A stretch of DNA of 64,000 nt, from the NCBI RefSeq assembly GCF_000722705.1, contig NZ_JPFW01000004.1:62001-126000 (forward strand), written 5' to 3'. The DNA is from Streptococcus mitis (lineage in GTDB: Bacteria > Bacillota > Bacilli > Lactobacillales > Streptococcaceae). The position numbers and the translations under genes were made by a program. The notes under the pieces are model-generated. The model saw nothing but the letters and a program-made list of their open reading frames with translations. It searched no databases and was not told the origin of the DNA. Of the stretch, positions 29,410 through 37,581 are shown one piece after another (within the stretch, counting starts at the first letter, position 1; the number at the start of each line of letters is the position of its first letter).

Positions 29410-30358
29410 CTTTTCGTCCCCCTCTCCAAAGAAGTAGGATAAAAACGAGGCTACCAATGATTCCTAGTAGAAGACTGACAGACAGCTCATAGGGCCGAAT
29501 CAAGACTCGAGAGAGGATGTCGCAGGCCAGAACTAGATTGGCACCGACCAGTACGACCATGAGTTTGGTCTGGTTTAGATTATCTCCATAGCGCTTGCGA
29601 ACAAGATTGGGAACGATGACTCCAAGAAATGGCAAGCCACCCACGGTAATCATGGTGACACTTGTCGTTAGCGCGACCAGAAAGAGGGCCAGTTTTTCAA
29701 GCAGGGAGTAAGAAATCCCCAGACTCTCACTGGTTTCCTTGCCCAGATTCATGATGGTAAAGGTTTGGGACAATTTCCAAACGGCAATCAGGATAATGAG
29801 GCCTAAGAAGAGCCACTCATACTGATGAGTCTGAATCATGGAGAAGGAACCTTGGATCCAAGCAGTCATACTCTGAACCAGATTGAACCGATAGGCGATA
29901 ACTTCTGTCACAGAACCGATAATTCCACTATAAATAATCCCAATTAGAGGCAACATCCACCTTTCCTTTACAGTAAAAATGGTCATAAAGGCTAGAAAGA
30001 AGAGGGTGAATACGATGGATGAAACAAAAGCAAAGACCATCTTTTGGGTCAGACTAGCCGATGGAAAGACAAAGAGGCTCAATACCATTCCTAGTTTGGC
30101 GGCTTCAGTAGTCCCAACTGTACTCGGAGCAGCAAACTGATTTTGGGTAATAGTCTGCATGAGAAGTCCTGCCATACTCATACTAGAGGCCGTTAGGAGA
30201 ATACTAATCGTCCTTGGAAGACGAGACTCTTGAAAGAGGAGCCAAGTCTGCTGATCAAAAGCAAAGAGTTTTCCCCATGAAAAATCACTGGTTCCAATGC
30301 TAATAGAGAGAAAGACTAGGAGTAGAAGTAAGGCAATTAAATAATGAGAAAGTTTCAT
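29399..30358 (-). CDS. piuB: Iron-compound ABC transporter permease PiuB
   Basis: 319 aa FecCD permease and first gene of piuBCDA. ATG 30358 (MKLSHYL) lies eight bases after AAAGGA; the ATG five codons upstream has no ribosome site. Conserved GGLPFLGVIVPNLVR near residue 235 is the loop contacting the ATPase. The last 11 bases overlap piuC. Confidence 0.93.
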   Translation of the reverse strand: MKLSHYLIALLLLLVFLSISIGTSDFSWGKLFAFDQQTWLLFQESRLPRTISILLTASSMSMAGLLMQTITQNQFAAPSTVGTTEAAKLGMVLSLFVFPSASLTQKMVFAFVSSIVFTLFFLAFMTIFTVKERWMLPLIGIIYSGIIGSVTEVIAYRFNLVQSMTAWIQGSFSMIQTHQYEWLFLGLIILIAVWKLSQTFTIMNLGKETSESLGISYSLLEKLALFLVALTTSVTMITVGGLPFLGVIVPNLVRKRYGDNLNQTKLMVVLVGANLVLACDILSRVLIRPYELSVSLLLGIIGSLVFILLLWRGGRKDAV

Positions 30359-30381
30359 ACCCAGTCCTTTCATGTAGATTT

Positions 30382-30436
30382 GGTATCGAAAGATACCTGC
30401 AGATATAAATGTAACACGATTTTTTTAATCTGTCAA
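30382..30436 (-). promoter_or_regulatory. piuB promoter and 5'-end hairpin
   Basis: Minus strand: TTGACA (30436-30431), 17-base spacer, TACATT (30413-30408) with an extended TGT. The predicted 5' end of the RNA immediately forms GGTATC-TTTC-GATACC (30397-30382), a 6-bp hairpin that could protect the message. The repressor RitR is known to act on piu in pneumococcus; I cannot point to its site. Confidence 0.75.
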
Positions 30437-30468
30437 TAAATTTTCTGACAATTTAACAAATAAAGCAA

Positions 30469-30492
30469 GGAGAGAGTACCAGGACTTTCTCC
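30469..30492 (-). terminator. Hairpin after galE
   Basis: 9-bp stem (GGAGAAAGT / ACTCTCTCC on the minus strand, one G-U). The T run is weak, so it is a probable but leaky terminator in front of the piu promoter. Confidence 0.5.
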
Positions 30493-30501
30493 TCTGTTAT
30501 C

Positions 30502-31500
30502 TTATTCCAAAATATTTTTACCCTCTTTAACTCGCCAACGATAGTCTGATAAAATAATATCTTCGAGGGAGTAGCTAGCCTGCCAGTTAAGAAATTGTTT
30601 AGCTTTTGATGCATCTGCTAGGACGCTAGCTGGGTCACCAGCACGACGAGCAACAATCTCGTGTGGGATTTTTTGATCCAGCAATTTTTCAGCAGTTTTA
30701 AAGATTTCTTTGACAGTATAGCCTTTCTCAGTTCCTAAGTTAAAGATTTGAGAAGAACTGTCTTCTTGGAAGAGGTAATTCATCCCTTTAACATGTGCTT
30801 GTGCAAGGTCCAAGACATGAATGTAATCCCGAATACATGAACCGTCACGTGTATCGTAGTCATCTCCAAATATTTTTAGACTCTCATTTTGTCCCAATGC
30901 GGTCTTGTTGATGTTGGGAATGATGTGAGTTGGATTTTTCACACGCAGACCGTTTGAAGCATCCATTTCAGCCCCAGCTACATTAAAGTAACGGAAAATG
31001 ACATATTTCCAGTCGTAGCGATTGGCCATCCAGTAAATCATTCGTTCACCCATCAGTTTTGTCTCTGCATAAGGGTTGACAGGATCAAGCAGGGTGTCTT
31101 CAGTTGCTGGCTTGTCAATACAGTTATTGCCATAGAGAGAAGCGGTTGAAGAGAACATAATTTTTTGAATGCCAACTTCAGATAAGACTTTGAGAACTTG
31201 GTTCATACCAGCAACATTGGCAGTGAAGTATTTGCTTGGATTTTCAATACTTTCGCTCACAACAATTTCACCTGCACAATGAAGAACAGCATCAATCTTA
31301 TTTTCTTCCAAGTAAGTTTTTAAGGCACTAGCATCATAAACATCCAGTTGTTTAAAGCTAGCACGACTATCCACAGCCGAACGATTTCCTGTAGAGAGAT
31401 TATCTAGGACATGCACCTTGTAGCCTGCATTTAAAAGAGCTTTAACGGTATGGGAGCCAATATAGCCAGCTCCACCTGTAACAAGAATTGTTTTTGTCAT
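30502..31500 (-). CDS. galE: UDP-glucose 4-epimerase
   Basis: 332 aa short-chain dehydrogenase-type epimerase interconverting UDP-glucose and UDP-galactose. NAD site GGAGYIGSHT at residue 9. The catalytic Ser is in FSSTASLYG and the Tyr-Lys pair in NPYAETK (YxxxK). It stands alone here, not in a gal operon, so it probably supplies UDP-galactose for capsule or wall polymers (inference). Confidence 0.95.
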   Translation of the reverse strand: MTKTILVTGGAGYIGSHTVKALLNAGYKVHVLDNLSTGNRSAVDSRASFKQLDVYDASALKTYLEENKIDAVLHCAGEIVVSESIENPSKYFTANVAGMNQVLKVLSEVGIQKIMFSSTASLYGNNCIDKPATEDTLLDPVNPYAETKLMGERMIYWMANRYDWKYVIFRYFNVAGAEMDASNGLRVKNPTHIIPNINKTALGQNESLKIFGDDYDTRDGSCIRDYIHVLDLAQAHVKGMNYLFQEDSSSQIFNLGTEKGYTVKEIFKTAEKLLDQKIPHEIVARRAGDPASVLADASKAKQFLNWQASYSLEDIILSDYRWRVKEGKNILE

Positions 31501-31527
31501 GATTTTTTCCTTTTCTAATTTTGTACT

Positions 31528-31556
31528 ATTTTAAAGAAAGAAGAAGGGAAAGTCAA
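31528..31556 (-). promoter_or_regulatory. galE promoter
   Basis: Minus strand: TTGACT (31556-31551), 17-base spacer, TAAAAT (31533-31528), about 28 bases before the ATG. The remaining spacer (31560-31760) holds no feature I can support; a 62-codon plus-strand ORF there lacks a ribosome site. Confidence 0.75.
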
Positions 31557-31762
31557 TTATTTTCTGTTATTGTTTTATAAAAAACTGAACGAATATATCG
31601 TTAGATTGTTTTTTTGTTTGGGAATTAATGATTGGGTTAATCTTGGAATATTTCTTAAATTTCACCTCACATGTAAGAGAATACTATCCTTTTCTAAGAT
31701 ACAGCAAGAATATGATACTAATTTAGAAATCCACCTTCCCACTATCCTTCTCCTATAAAAAG

Positions 31763-31771
31763 TGGTAAAAT
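31763..31771 (+). promoter_or_regulatory. Extended -10 of pepA
   Basis: TGGTAAAAT 25 bases before the pepA ATG. Confidence 0.6.
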
Positions 31772-31795
31772 GGATGAAAGAAAGAAGGAATTGAA

Positions 31796-32860
31796 ATGAC
31801 AACATTATTTTCAAAAATCAAAGAAGTAACAGAACTTGCTGCGATCTCAGGTCATGAAGCGCCTGTCCGTGCTTATCTTCGTGAAAAGTTGACACCGCAT
31901 GTGGATGAAGTGGTGACAGACGGCTTGGGTGGTATTTTTGGTATCAAGCATTCAGAAGCCGCGGATGCACCGCGCGTCTTGGTCGCTTCTCACATGGACG
32001 AAGTTGGTTTTATGGTCAGCGAAATCAAGCCAGACGGTACTTTCCGTGTCGTTGAAATCGGTGGTTGGAATCCTATGGTGGTCAGCAGCCAACGTTTTAA
32101 ACTCTTAACACGTGATGGTCGTGAAATCCCAGTGATTTCAGGCTCTGTTCCTCCACATTTGACTCGTGGAAAGGGGGGACCAACCATGCCAGCCATTGCG
32201 GATATTGTCTTTGATGGTGGGTTTGCGGACAAGGCTGAGGCAGAAAGTTTTGGCATCCGTCCTGGTGACACCATTGTCCCTGATAGCTCTGCTATCTTGA
32301 CAGCCAATGAAAAAAATATCATCTCAAAAGCTTGGGATAACCGCTACGGTGTTCTTATGGTAAGTGAGCTGGCAGAAGCTTTATCAGGTCAAAAACTCGG
32401 AAATGAACTCTATCTTGGCTCTAACGTCCAAGAAGAAGTTGGGCTTCGTGGTGCCCATACATCTACAACCAAGTTTGACCCAGAAGTTTTCCTCGCAGTT
32501 GATTGCTCACCAGCAGGTGATGTCTACGGTGGTCAAGGCAAGATTGGAGATGGAACCTTGATTCGTTTCTACGATCCAGGTCACTTGCTTCTCCCAGGTA
32601 TGAAGGATTTCCTTTTGACAACGGCTGAAGAAGCGGGTATCAAGTACCAATACTACTGTGGTAAAGGCGGAACAGACGCTGGCGCAGCTCATCTGAAAAA
32701 TGGTGGTGTCCCATCTACAACTATCGGTGTCTGTGCCCGTTATATCCATTCTCACCAAACCCTCTACGCTATGGATGACTTCCTAGAAGCTCAAGCATTC
32801 TTGCAAGCCTTGGTGAAAAAATTGGATCGTTCAACGGTTGATTTGATTAAAAATTATTAA
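31796..32860 (+). CDS. pepA: Glutamyl aminopeptidase PepA (M42 family)
   Basis: 354 aa two-metal aminopeptidase that removes acidic N-terminal residues. Metal and catalytic motifs in order: ASHMDEVGF (about 66), AWDNRYG (about 181), QEEVGLRGA (about 213, catalytic Glu), DCSPAGD (about 238), and GGTDAGAAH/HSHQT near the end. Cytosolic dodecamer in relatives. Ribosome site AAGGAATT. Confidence 0.95.
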   Translation: MTTLFSKIKEVTELAAISGHEAPVRAYLREKLTPHVDEVVTDGLGGIFGIKHSEAADAPRVLVASHMDEVGFMVSEIKPDGTFRVVEIGGWNPMVVSSQRFKLLTRDGREIPVISGSVPPHLTRGKGGPTMPAIADIVFDGGFADKAEAESFGIRPGDTIVPDSSAILTANEKNIISKAWDNRYGVLMVSELAEALSGQKLGNELYLGSNVQEEVGLRGAHTSTTKFDPEVFLAVDCSPAGDVYGGQGKIGDGTLIRFYDPGHLLLPGMKDFLLTTAEEAGIKYQYYCGKGGTDAGAAHLKNGGVPSTTIGVCARYIHSHQTLYAMDDFLEAQAFLQALVKKLDRSTVDLIKNY

Positions 32861-32880
32861 ACATAAGGGAGGTGGTAGGG

Positions 32881-33177
32881 ATGGTAGAACCAAACCTAGA
32901 AAGCCTTATAAAAGATCTTTACAATCATGCTCGACATGATTTGAGTGAAGATTTAGTTGCTGCTCTCCTAGAGACTGCTAAAAAACTGCCTACTACAAAT
33001 GAGCAATTGCTGGCAGTTCGTCTCTCAGGTCTGGTCAATCGTGAATTGCTCCTAAAACCCAAACATCCAGTACCTGAGTTGCTCAACTTGGCTCGTTTTA
33101 TCAAAAGAGAAGAAGCCAAGTACAGAGGAACTGCAGCTTCTGCGCTCATGTATGGAGAGCTCTTTAAAATGCTTTGA
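32881..33177 (+). CDS. Small helical protein resembling class II bacteriocin immunity proteins
   Basis: 98 aa, all-helical by eye (LESLIKDLYNHAR, LVAALLETAKKL, LLAVRLSGLVNREL, PELLNLARFI). The length, helix pattern and lack of membrane segments fit the four-helix EntA-type immunity family; this is a fold-level resemblance, not proof. ATG 32881 lies eight bases after GGGAGG; a GTG at 32872 overlaps the ribosome site and is less likely. It is 20 bases after pepA and probably read from the same transcript. No bacteriocin gene lies beside it. Confidence 0.65.
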   Translation: MVEPNLESLIKDLYNHARHDLSEDLVAALLETAKKLPTTNEQLLAVRLSGLVNRELLLKPKHPVPELLNLARFIKREEAKYRGTAASALMYGELFKML

Positions 33178-33204
33178 TTCCATTGTGAATCAAAGCATTT
33201 TTTT
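33167..33204 (+). terminator. Terminator overlapping the end of the immunity-like gene
   Basis: Perfect 14-bp stem 33167-33180 / 33187-33200 with a 6-base loop and a long T run. The 5' arm includes the stop codon. Confidence 0.93.
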
Positions 33205-33234
33205 ATATGGCAGAAAAGCTATTCTTGATGAGGA

Positions 33235-33264
33235 GAAGAAAAAAGCCATCCCATTTAGGATAGC
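33235..33264 (-). terminator. Terminator of the Na/Pi transporter gene
   Basis: Minus strand: GCTATCC, loop, GGATGGC, then TTTTTTC. Confidence 0.8.
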
Positions 33265-33275
33265 TTCTTGGTACT

Positions 33276-33380
33276 TATACTCAATGAAAATCAAAGAGCA
33301 AACTAGGAAACTAGCCGCAGGCTGTACTTGAGTACGGCAAGGCGACGTTGACGTGGTTTGAAGAGATTTTCGAAGAGTAT
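33276..33380. repeat. BOX element (boxA-boxC, no boxB)
   Basis: Begins TATACTCAATGAAAATCAAA and ends TTTTCGAAGAGTAT, the known outer ends of the pneumococcal BOX repeat. The central boxB modules are absent, leaving 105 bp. It lies in the 3' untranslated region of the Na/Pi transporter gene, and its last base is the first base of that gene's stop codon (read on the minus strand). Confidence 0.9.
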
Positions 33381-35011
33381 TAGATTTGTTCAGCAATGAC
33401 CTTTTCAGCCAGATTCATAGCGTGGTCTGATACACGAGTGTAGTGGGAAATGATGTCAATAAAGTTGACCCCAGCTTGTGTTGAACACTCACCCTTGTTG
33501 AGACGTTTGATATGGGTCTTTCTGAGAACACGTTCTATATTGTTGATTTCTTTATGGCGTTCAATCAGACTTTGAGCTTTTTCGATATCATTGTTTTCCA
33601 CGCTATCAAGGGCATCCTTGATAAAGCCAGTAGTTTTTTGATAGATATCAGTCAATTCCTGCAAAGCAGCTTCAGAGAACTCAACATTTTTACGTTGAAG
33701 GTAGTCAGTTAGATTGATTAGCGCTTCTGCGTGGTCCCCAATCCGTTCCAAATCGCGGGATGAATCAAGGATATTGGTGAGCACTTCACTTTCTTTCTGG
33801 CTAAGGGCTTCACTTGAAAGAGTAATCAGGTAACGAGTCAATTTTTCATCAATGGTATTGATGGCTTCTTCTGTCTTGTGTCCTTTTTCAGCAACCTTTT
33901 CATTAAGGTCAATGATGTAGTTGTATGAAAGGTCAAAGGCTTTAGAAGCATAATTTCCCAAGTGAAGGAGTTCTTTTTTAGCATTTCCAAGAGCGATTGA
34001 TGGAGCTTGTTTAATCAAATGCTCATCAAGATAAAGTGGCTCGTACTTCACAACTTCATCTTCACCAGGGATGAGCTTGATTACAAAGAAAGCCAAGGCT
34101 CCGATGAATGGAAATTGTACAATGGTGTTACTTACGTTAAAGGCACCGTGCGAGAAGGCGATGGTCATCTCAGGTGAGAGGTGAAAGAGTGCTTGGAAGT
34201 ACTCAATCATAGACGTAAATGGACCTAATAAGATTAAGCAAAGGATAGTTCCTAAAACGTTAAAGGTAACGTGGGTTGCTGCAACGCGTTTCGCAGAGAC
34301 ATTGGCTCCAGCTGCCGCGATGATAACGGTTAGGGTTGTTCCGATATTATCCCCGAAGAGAACTGGTAGAGAACCTTTAAGGTCAAGGAATCCACCTGCA
34401 TAGAGACCTTGCAAAATCCCGATTGTCGCAGAAGAAGCTTGGATGAGAACGGTAATCACTGCACCAGCAAAAACTCCTAAAATAGGATTTTGTCCCAAGG
34501 TTACCATATATTCCTTAAATTGTGGTAAATCTTTAAGAGGACTCATACCAGCACTGATGAGGTTGAGGGCGTAGAAGATTCCCCCTACACCAAACAGGAT
34601 GCGCCCGATATTGTTTGCTGTTCTGTTTTTTGTAAAGAAGAGGAACATGGTTCCAAGGAAAATCAGGGGTAAAGCATACTCACCAAGCTTGAAACCGATG
34701 ATAAAGGAAGTAACGGTAGTTCCGATGTTGGCTCCCATGATAATTCCGATAGCCTGTCTAAGAGTTAGAAGACTAGCACTGACCAGTCCAACTGTGATAA
34801 CTGTAACCCCTGTACTTGACTGAATAAGGGCAGTTACGACAATCCCGACTAGAACACCTAAAAAGGGATTGCTGGTGTACTTGTCAATGTAAAAACGAAG
34901 GCGATCTCCAGCAGCTTGTTGCAAACCGTCTCCCATGGTCTTGATACTATACAAGAATAGTCCCAGACCACCTAAAAAGTGAAATAAAATTTCCTGCCAA
35001 TTAATGGACAT
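33380..35011 (-). CDS. Na+/phosphate cotransporter family protein with PhoU-like tail
   Basis: 543 aa. Two Na_Pi_cotrans repeats (about 1-150 and 165-310) with the repeated QSS motifs (ALIQSSTGVTVITVG and VLIQASSATIGILQG), followed by a cytoplasmic PhoU-like helical domain (about 340-540). It probably imports phosphate or senses it; the direction and substrate are inferred from family. Ribosome site CGGAGGAAAAAGAA. The 3' end abuts a BOX element. Confidence 0.92.
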   Translation of the reverse strand: MSINWQEILFHFLGGLGLFLYSIKTMGDGLQQAAGDRLRFYIDKYTSNPFLGVLVGIVVTALIQSSTGVTVITVGLVSASLLTLRQAIGIIMGANIGTTVTSFIIGFKLGEYALPLIFLGTMFLFFTKNRTANNIGRILFGVGGIFYALNLISAGMSPLKDLPQFKEYMVTLGQNPILGVFAGAVITVLIQASSATIGILQGLYAGGFLDLKGSLPVLFGDNIGTTLTVIIAAAGANVSAKRVAATHVTFNVLGTILCLILLGPFTSMIEYFQALFHLSPEMTIAFSHGAFNVSNTIVQFPFIGALAFFVIKLIPGEDEVVKYEPLYLDEHLIKQAPSIALGNAKKELLHLGNYASKAFDLSYNYIIDLNEKVAEKGHKTEEAINTIDEKLTRYLITLSSEALSQKESEVLTNILDSSRDLERIGDHAEALINLTDYLQRKNVEFSEAALQELTDIYQKTTGFIKDALDSVENNDIEKAQSLIERHKEINNIERVLRKTHIKRLNKGECSTQAGVNFIDIISHYTRVSDHAMNLAEKVIAEQI

Positions 35012-35205
35012 TTCTTTTTCCTCCGAAAAATAATAACGGAATATCTCCTATTCTATTTTAAAGGATAAAAGTAAATCTAACAAGTGTTAAGATGAAATTT
35101 TAGAAAGAAAATTTGTGAGAAAAAGCAAAAATAATATACTTTAGCATGTCACAAAGATTAAATATCGAAAAATCTTGTGAAATCTTTCCTTATATTTCCA
35201 AAGTG

Positions 35206-35214
35206 TGATATAAT
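35206..35214 (+). promoter_or_regulatory. Extended -10 of pgk
   Basis: TGATATAAT; no good -35 at the right distance, consistent with an extended -10 promoter. Confidence 0.7.
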
Positions 35215-35250
35215 AGTTTTGAATAAAATAAATAAAGGGGTTTTTGTAAC

Positions 35251-36450
35251 ATGGCAAAACTTACTGTTAAAGACGTTGACTTGAAAGGTAAAAAAGTCCT
35301 CGTTCGTGTTGACTTCAACGTACCATTGAAAGATGGCGTAATCACTAACGACAACCGTATCACAGCAGCTCTTCCAACTATCAAGTACATCCTTGAACAA
35401 GGTGGACGTGCTATCCTCTTCTCTCACCTTGGCCGTGTAAAAGAAGAAGCAGACAAAGCTGGTAAATCACTTGCTCCTGTAGCTGCTGACTTGGCAGCTA
35501 AATTGGGTCAAGAAGTTGCTTTCCTTCCAGGTGTCACTCGTGGTGCTGAATTGGAAGCAGCTATCAACGCTCTTGAAGATGGACAAGTTCTCTTGGTTGA
35601 AAACACTCGTTACGAAGATGTTGACGGCAAGAAAGAATCTAAAAACGATCCTGAACTTGGTAAATACTGGGCATCACTTGGAGATGGTATCTTCGTAAAC
35701 GATGCATTCGGTACAGCTCACCGTGCACACGCATCTAACGTTGGTATCTCAGCAAACGTTGAAAAAGCAGTTGCTGGTTTCCTTCTTGAAAACGAAATTG
35801 CCTACATCCAAGAAGCAGTTGAAACTCCAGAACGTCCATTTGTGGCTATCCTTGGTGGTTCAAAAGTTTCAGACAAGATCGGTGTTATCGAAAACTTGCT
35901 TGAAAAAGCTGATAAAGTCCTTATCGGTGGTGGTATGACTTACACATTCTACAAAGCACAAGGTATCGAAATCGGTAACTCACTTGTAGAAGAGGACAAA
36001 TTGGATGTTGCGAAAGCTCTTCTTGAAAAAGCAAATGGTAAATTGATCTTGCCAGTTGACTCAAAAGAAGCAAACGCCTTTGCTGGTTACACTGAAGTAC
36101 GTGACACTGAAGGTGAAGCAGTTTCTGAAGGCTTCCTTGGTCTTGACATCGGTCCAAAATCTATCGCTAAATTTGATGAAGCTTTGACTGGTGCCAAAAC
36201 AGTTGTATGGAACGGACCTATGGGTGTATTTGAAAACCCAGATTTCCAAGCTGGTACAATCGGTGTGATGGATGCTATCGTGAAACAACCAGGTGTTAAA
36301 TCAATCATCGGTGGTGGTGACTCAGCTGCTGCAGCGATTAACCTTGGACGTGCAGACAAGTTCTCATGGATCTCTACTGGTGGTGGAGCATCAATGGAAC
36401 TTCTTGAAGGTAAAGTTCTTCCAGGACTTGCAGCCTTGACAGAAAAATAA
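35251..36450 (+). CDS. pgk: Phosphoglycerate kinase
   Basis: Glycolytic enzyme making ATP from 1,3-bisphosphoglycerate. 399 aa. N-terminal substrate-binding motif [12 protein letters not shown] (about 21-32), SHLGR at about 60, and the C-terminal nucleotide site [13 protein letters not shown] near residue 352. Strong codon bias (GTT, GGT, CGT, AAC), as expected of a highly expressed gene. Monocistronic. Confidence 0.98.
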   Translation: MAKLTVKDVDLKGKKVLVRVDFNVPLKDGVITNDNRITAALPTIKYILEQGGRAILFSHLGRVKEEADKAGKSLAPVAADLAAKLGQEVAFLPGVTRGAELEAAINALEDGQVLLVENTRYEDVDGKKESKNDPELGKYWASLGDGIFVNDAFGTAHRAHASNVGISANVEKAVAGFLLENEIAYIQEAVETPERPFVAILGGSKVSDKIGVIENLLEKADKVLIGGGMTYTFYKAQGIEIGNSLVEEDKLDVAKALLEKANGKLILPVDSKEANAFAGYTEVRDTEGEAVSEGFLGLDIGPKSIAKFDEALTGAKTVVWNGPMGVFENPDFQAGTIGVMDAIVKQPGVKSIIGGGDSAAAAINLGRADKFSWISTGGGASMELLEGKVLPGLAALTEK

Positions 36451-36471
36451 GATTTTATAAATGAATCAAAG

Positions 36472-36502
36472 AAGAGAGGGATGAAGGTCCCTCTTTTCTT
36501 TT
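36472..36502 (+). terminator. Terminator of pgk
   Basis: Stem AAGAGAGGGA / TCCCTCTTTT with a 6-base loop, continuing into TTCTTTT. Confidence 0.9.
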
Positions 36503-36556
36503 GCTTAAAATAAAAACGCTTCCTCTCAACTATTGCTCATAAAATCACCCAAATTA

Positions 36557-36565
36557 TGATAAAAT
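36557..36565 (+). promoter_or_regulatory. Extended -10 of the aromatic-exporter-like gene
   Basis: TGATAAAAT 21 bases before ATG 36586. Confidence 0.55.
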
Positions 36566-36585
36566 GGAAATAGAAAGTTGAGATT

Positions 36586-37140
36586 ATGAGTTATTTTAAA
36601 AAATATAAATTCGATAAATCCCAGTTCAAACTTGGTATGCGAACTTTTAAAACAGGTATTGCTGTTTTTCTAGTTCTCTTGATTTTTGGCTTTTTTGGCT
36701 GGAAAGGTCTTCAAATCGGTGCTTTGACAGCGGTTTTTAGTCTGAGAGAGAGTTTTGATAAGAGTGTTCATTTTGGGACTTCGCGTATTCTTGGAAATAG
36801 TATCGGTGGTCTCTATGCCCTGGTCTTCTTCTTATTAAATACCTTTTTCCACGAGGCTTTTTGGGTAACCTTAGTTATTGTTCCAATCTGCACCATGTTA
36901 ACCATTATGACAAATGTAGCCATGAATAACAAAGCAGGTGTTATTGGCGGTGTAGCAGCCATGTTAATCATTACCCTATCGATTCCGAGCGGTGAAACGA
37001 TTTTGTACGTGTTTGCGCGTGTATCGGAAACTTTTATGGGAGTTTTTGTCGCAATTCTGGTAAATTACGATATTGACCGCATTCGTCTCTTTTTAGAAAA
37101 AAAGAAAAATAATGTTACATTTTATAACATTATCAATTGA
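36586..37140 (+). CDS. ArAE/FUSC family membrane protein (short form)
   Basis: 184 aa with four to five membrane segments and a basic N-terminus. The match is to the aromatic acid exporter N-terminal domain (FKTGIAVFLVLLIFGF, TAVFSLRESFDKSV, RILGNSIGG). The long cytoplasmic domain of full-length relatives is absent, as is usual for this streptococcal form. Its last 28 bases contain the GlnR operator, and its stop codon lies within the -35 of glnR, so its 3' end doubles as a regulatory region. Confidence 0.82.
   Translation: MSYFKKYKFDKSQFKLGMRTFKTGIAVFLVLLIFGFFGWKGLQIGALTAVFSLRESFDKSVHFGTSRILGNSIGGLYALVFFLLNTFFHEAFWVTLVIVPICTMLTIMTNVAMNNKAGVIGGVAAMLIITLSIPSGETILYVFARVSETFMGVFVAILVNYDIDRIRLFLEKKKNNVTFYNIIN
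37113..37129. promoter_or_regulatory. GlnR operator
   Basis: Exact match to the TGTNA-N7-TNACA operator: TGTTA, 7 bases, TAACA. It sits 7 bp upstream of the glnR -35 and inside the end of the upstream gene. Expected to mediate repression of glnRA under nitrogen excess. Confidence 0.92.
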
Positions 37141-37165
37141 CGTTTGTCTTTTTTTAGACTATAAT
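37137..37165 (+). promoter_or_regulatory. glnRA promoter
   Basis: TTGACG (37137-37142), 17-base spacer, TATAAT (37160-37165); 23 bases before ATG with AAGAAGGAAA as ribosome site. Confidence 0.9.
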
Positions 37166-37188
37166 AGACAGAAAGAAGGAAATTGTAA

Positions 37189-37545
37189 ATGAAGGAAAAA
37201 GAATTTCGCCGAAATATGGCTGTTTTTCCTATCGGCAGTGTTATGAAGTTGACCGATCTATCGGCGCGTCAGATTCGTTATTATGAAGATCAAGAGTTGA
37301 TTAAACCTGATCGAAACGAAGGAAACCGTCGCATGTATTCCTTGAATGACATGGATCGTCTGCTTGAAATCAAAGATTATATCTCTGAAGGTTATAATAT
37401 CGCTGCCATTAAGAAAAAATATGCTGAACGTGAAGCGAAATCCAAGAAAGCGGTGAGTCAGACTGAGGTGCGTCGTGCACTTCACAATGAACTCCTCCAA
37501 CAGGGGCGCTTTGCTTCAGTACGGTCACCTTTTGGTCGCGGTTAG
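37189..37545 (+). CDS. glnR: Nitrogen regulator GlnR (MerR family)
   Basis: 118 aa repressor that senses nitrogen through feedback-inhibited glutamine synthetase. MerR winged-helix domain at about 14-80 (LTDLSARQIRYYEDQELIKP) and a short C-terminal autoinhibitory tail rather than a ligand domain. Directly followed by glnA, with a GlnR box upstream, so it is autoregulated. Confidence 0.96.
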   Translation: MKEKEFRRNMAVFPIGSVMKLTDLSARQIRYYEDQELIKPDRNEGNRRMYSLNDMDRLLEIKDYISEGYNIAAIKKKYAEREAKSKKAVSQTEVRRALHNELLQQGRFASVRSPFGRG

Positions 37546-37581
37546 GCAACCGCAAGTAGTCATACATTAAGGAGAAAACTC

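Noticed and set aside
31570-31758. 62-codon plus-strand ORF between galE and pepA
   Set aside because: No ribosome site, no recognisable protein features, and it crosses the galE promoter region; treated as chance.
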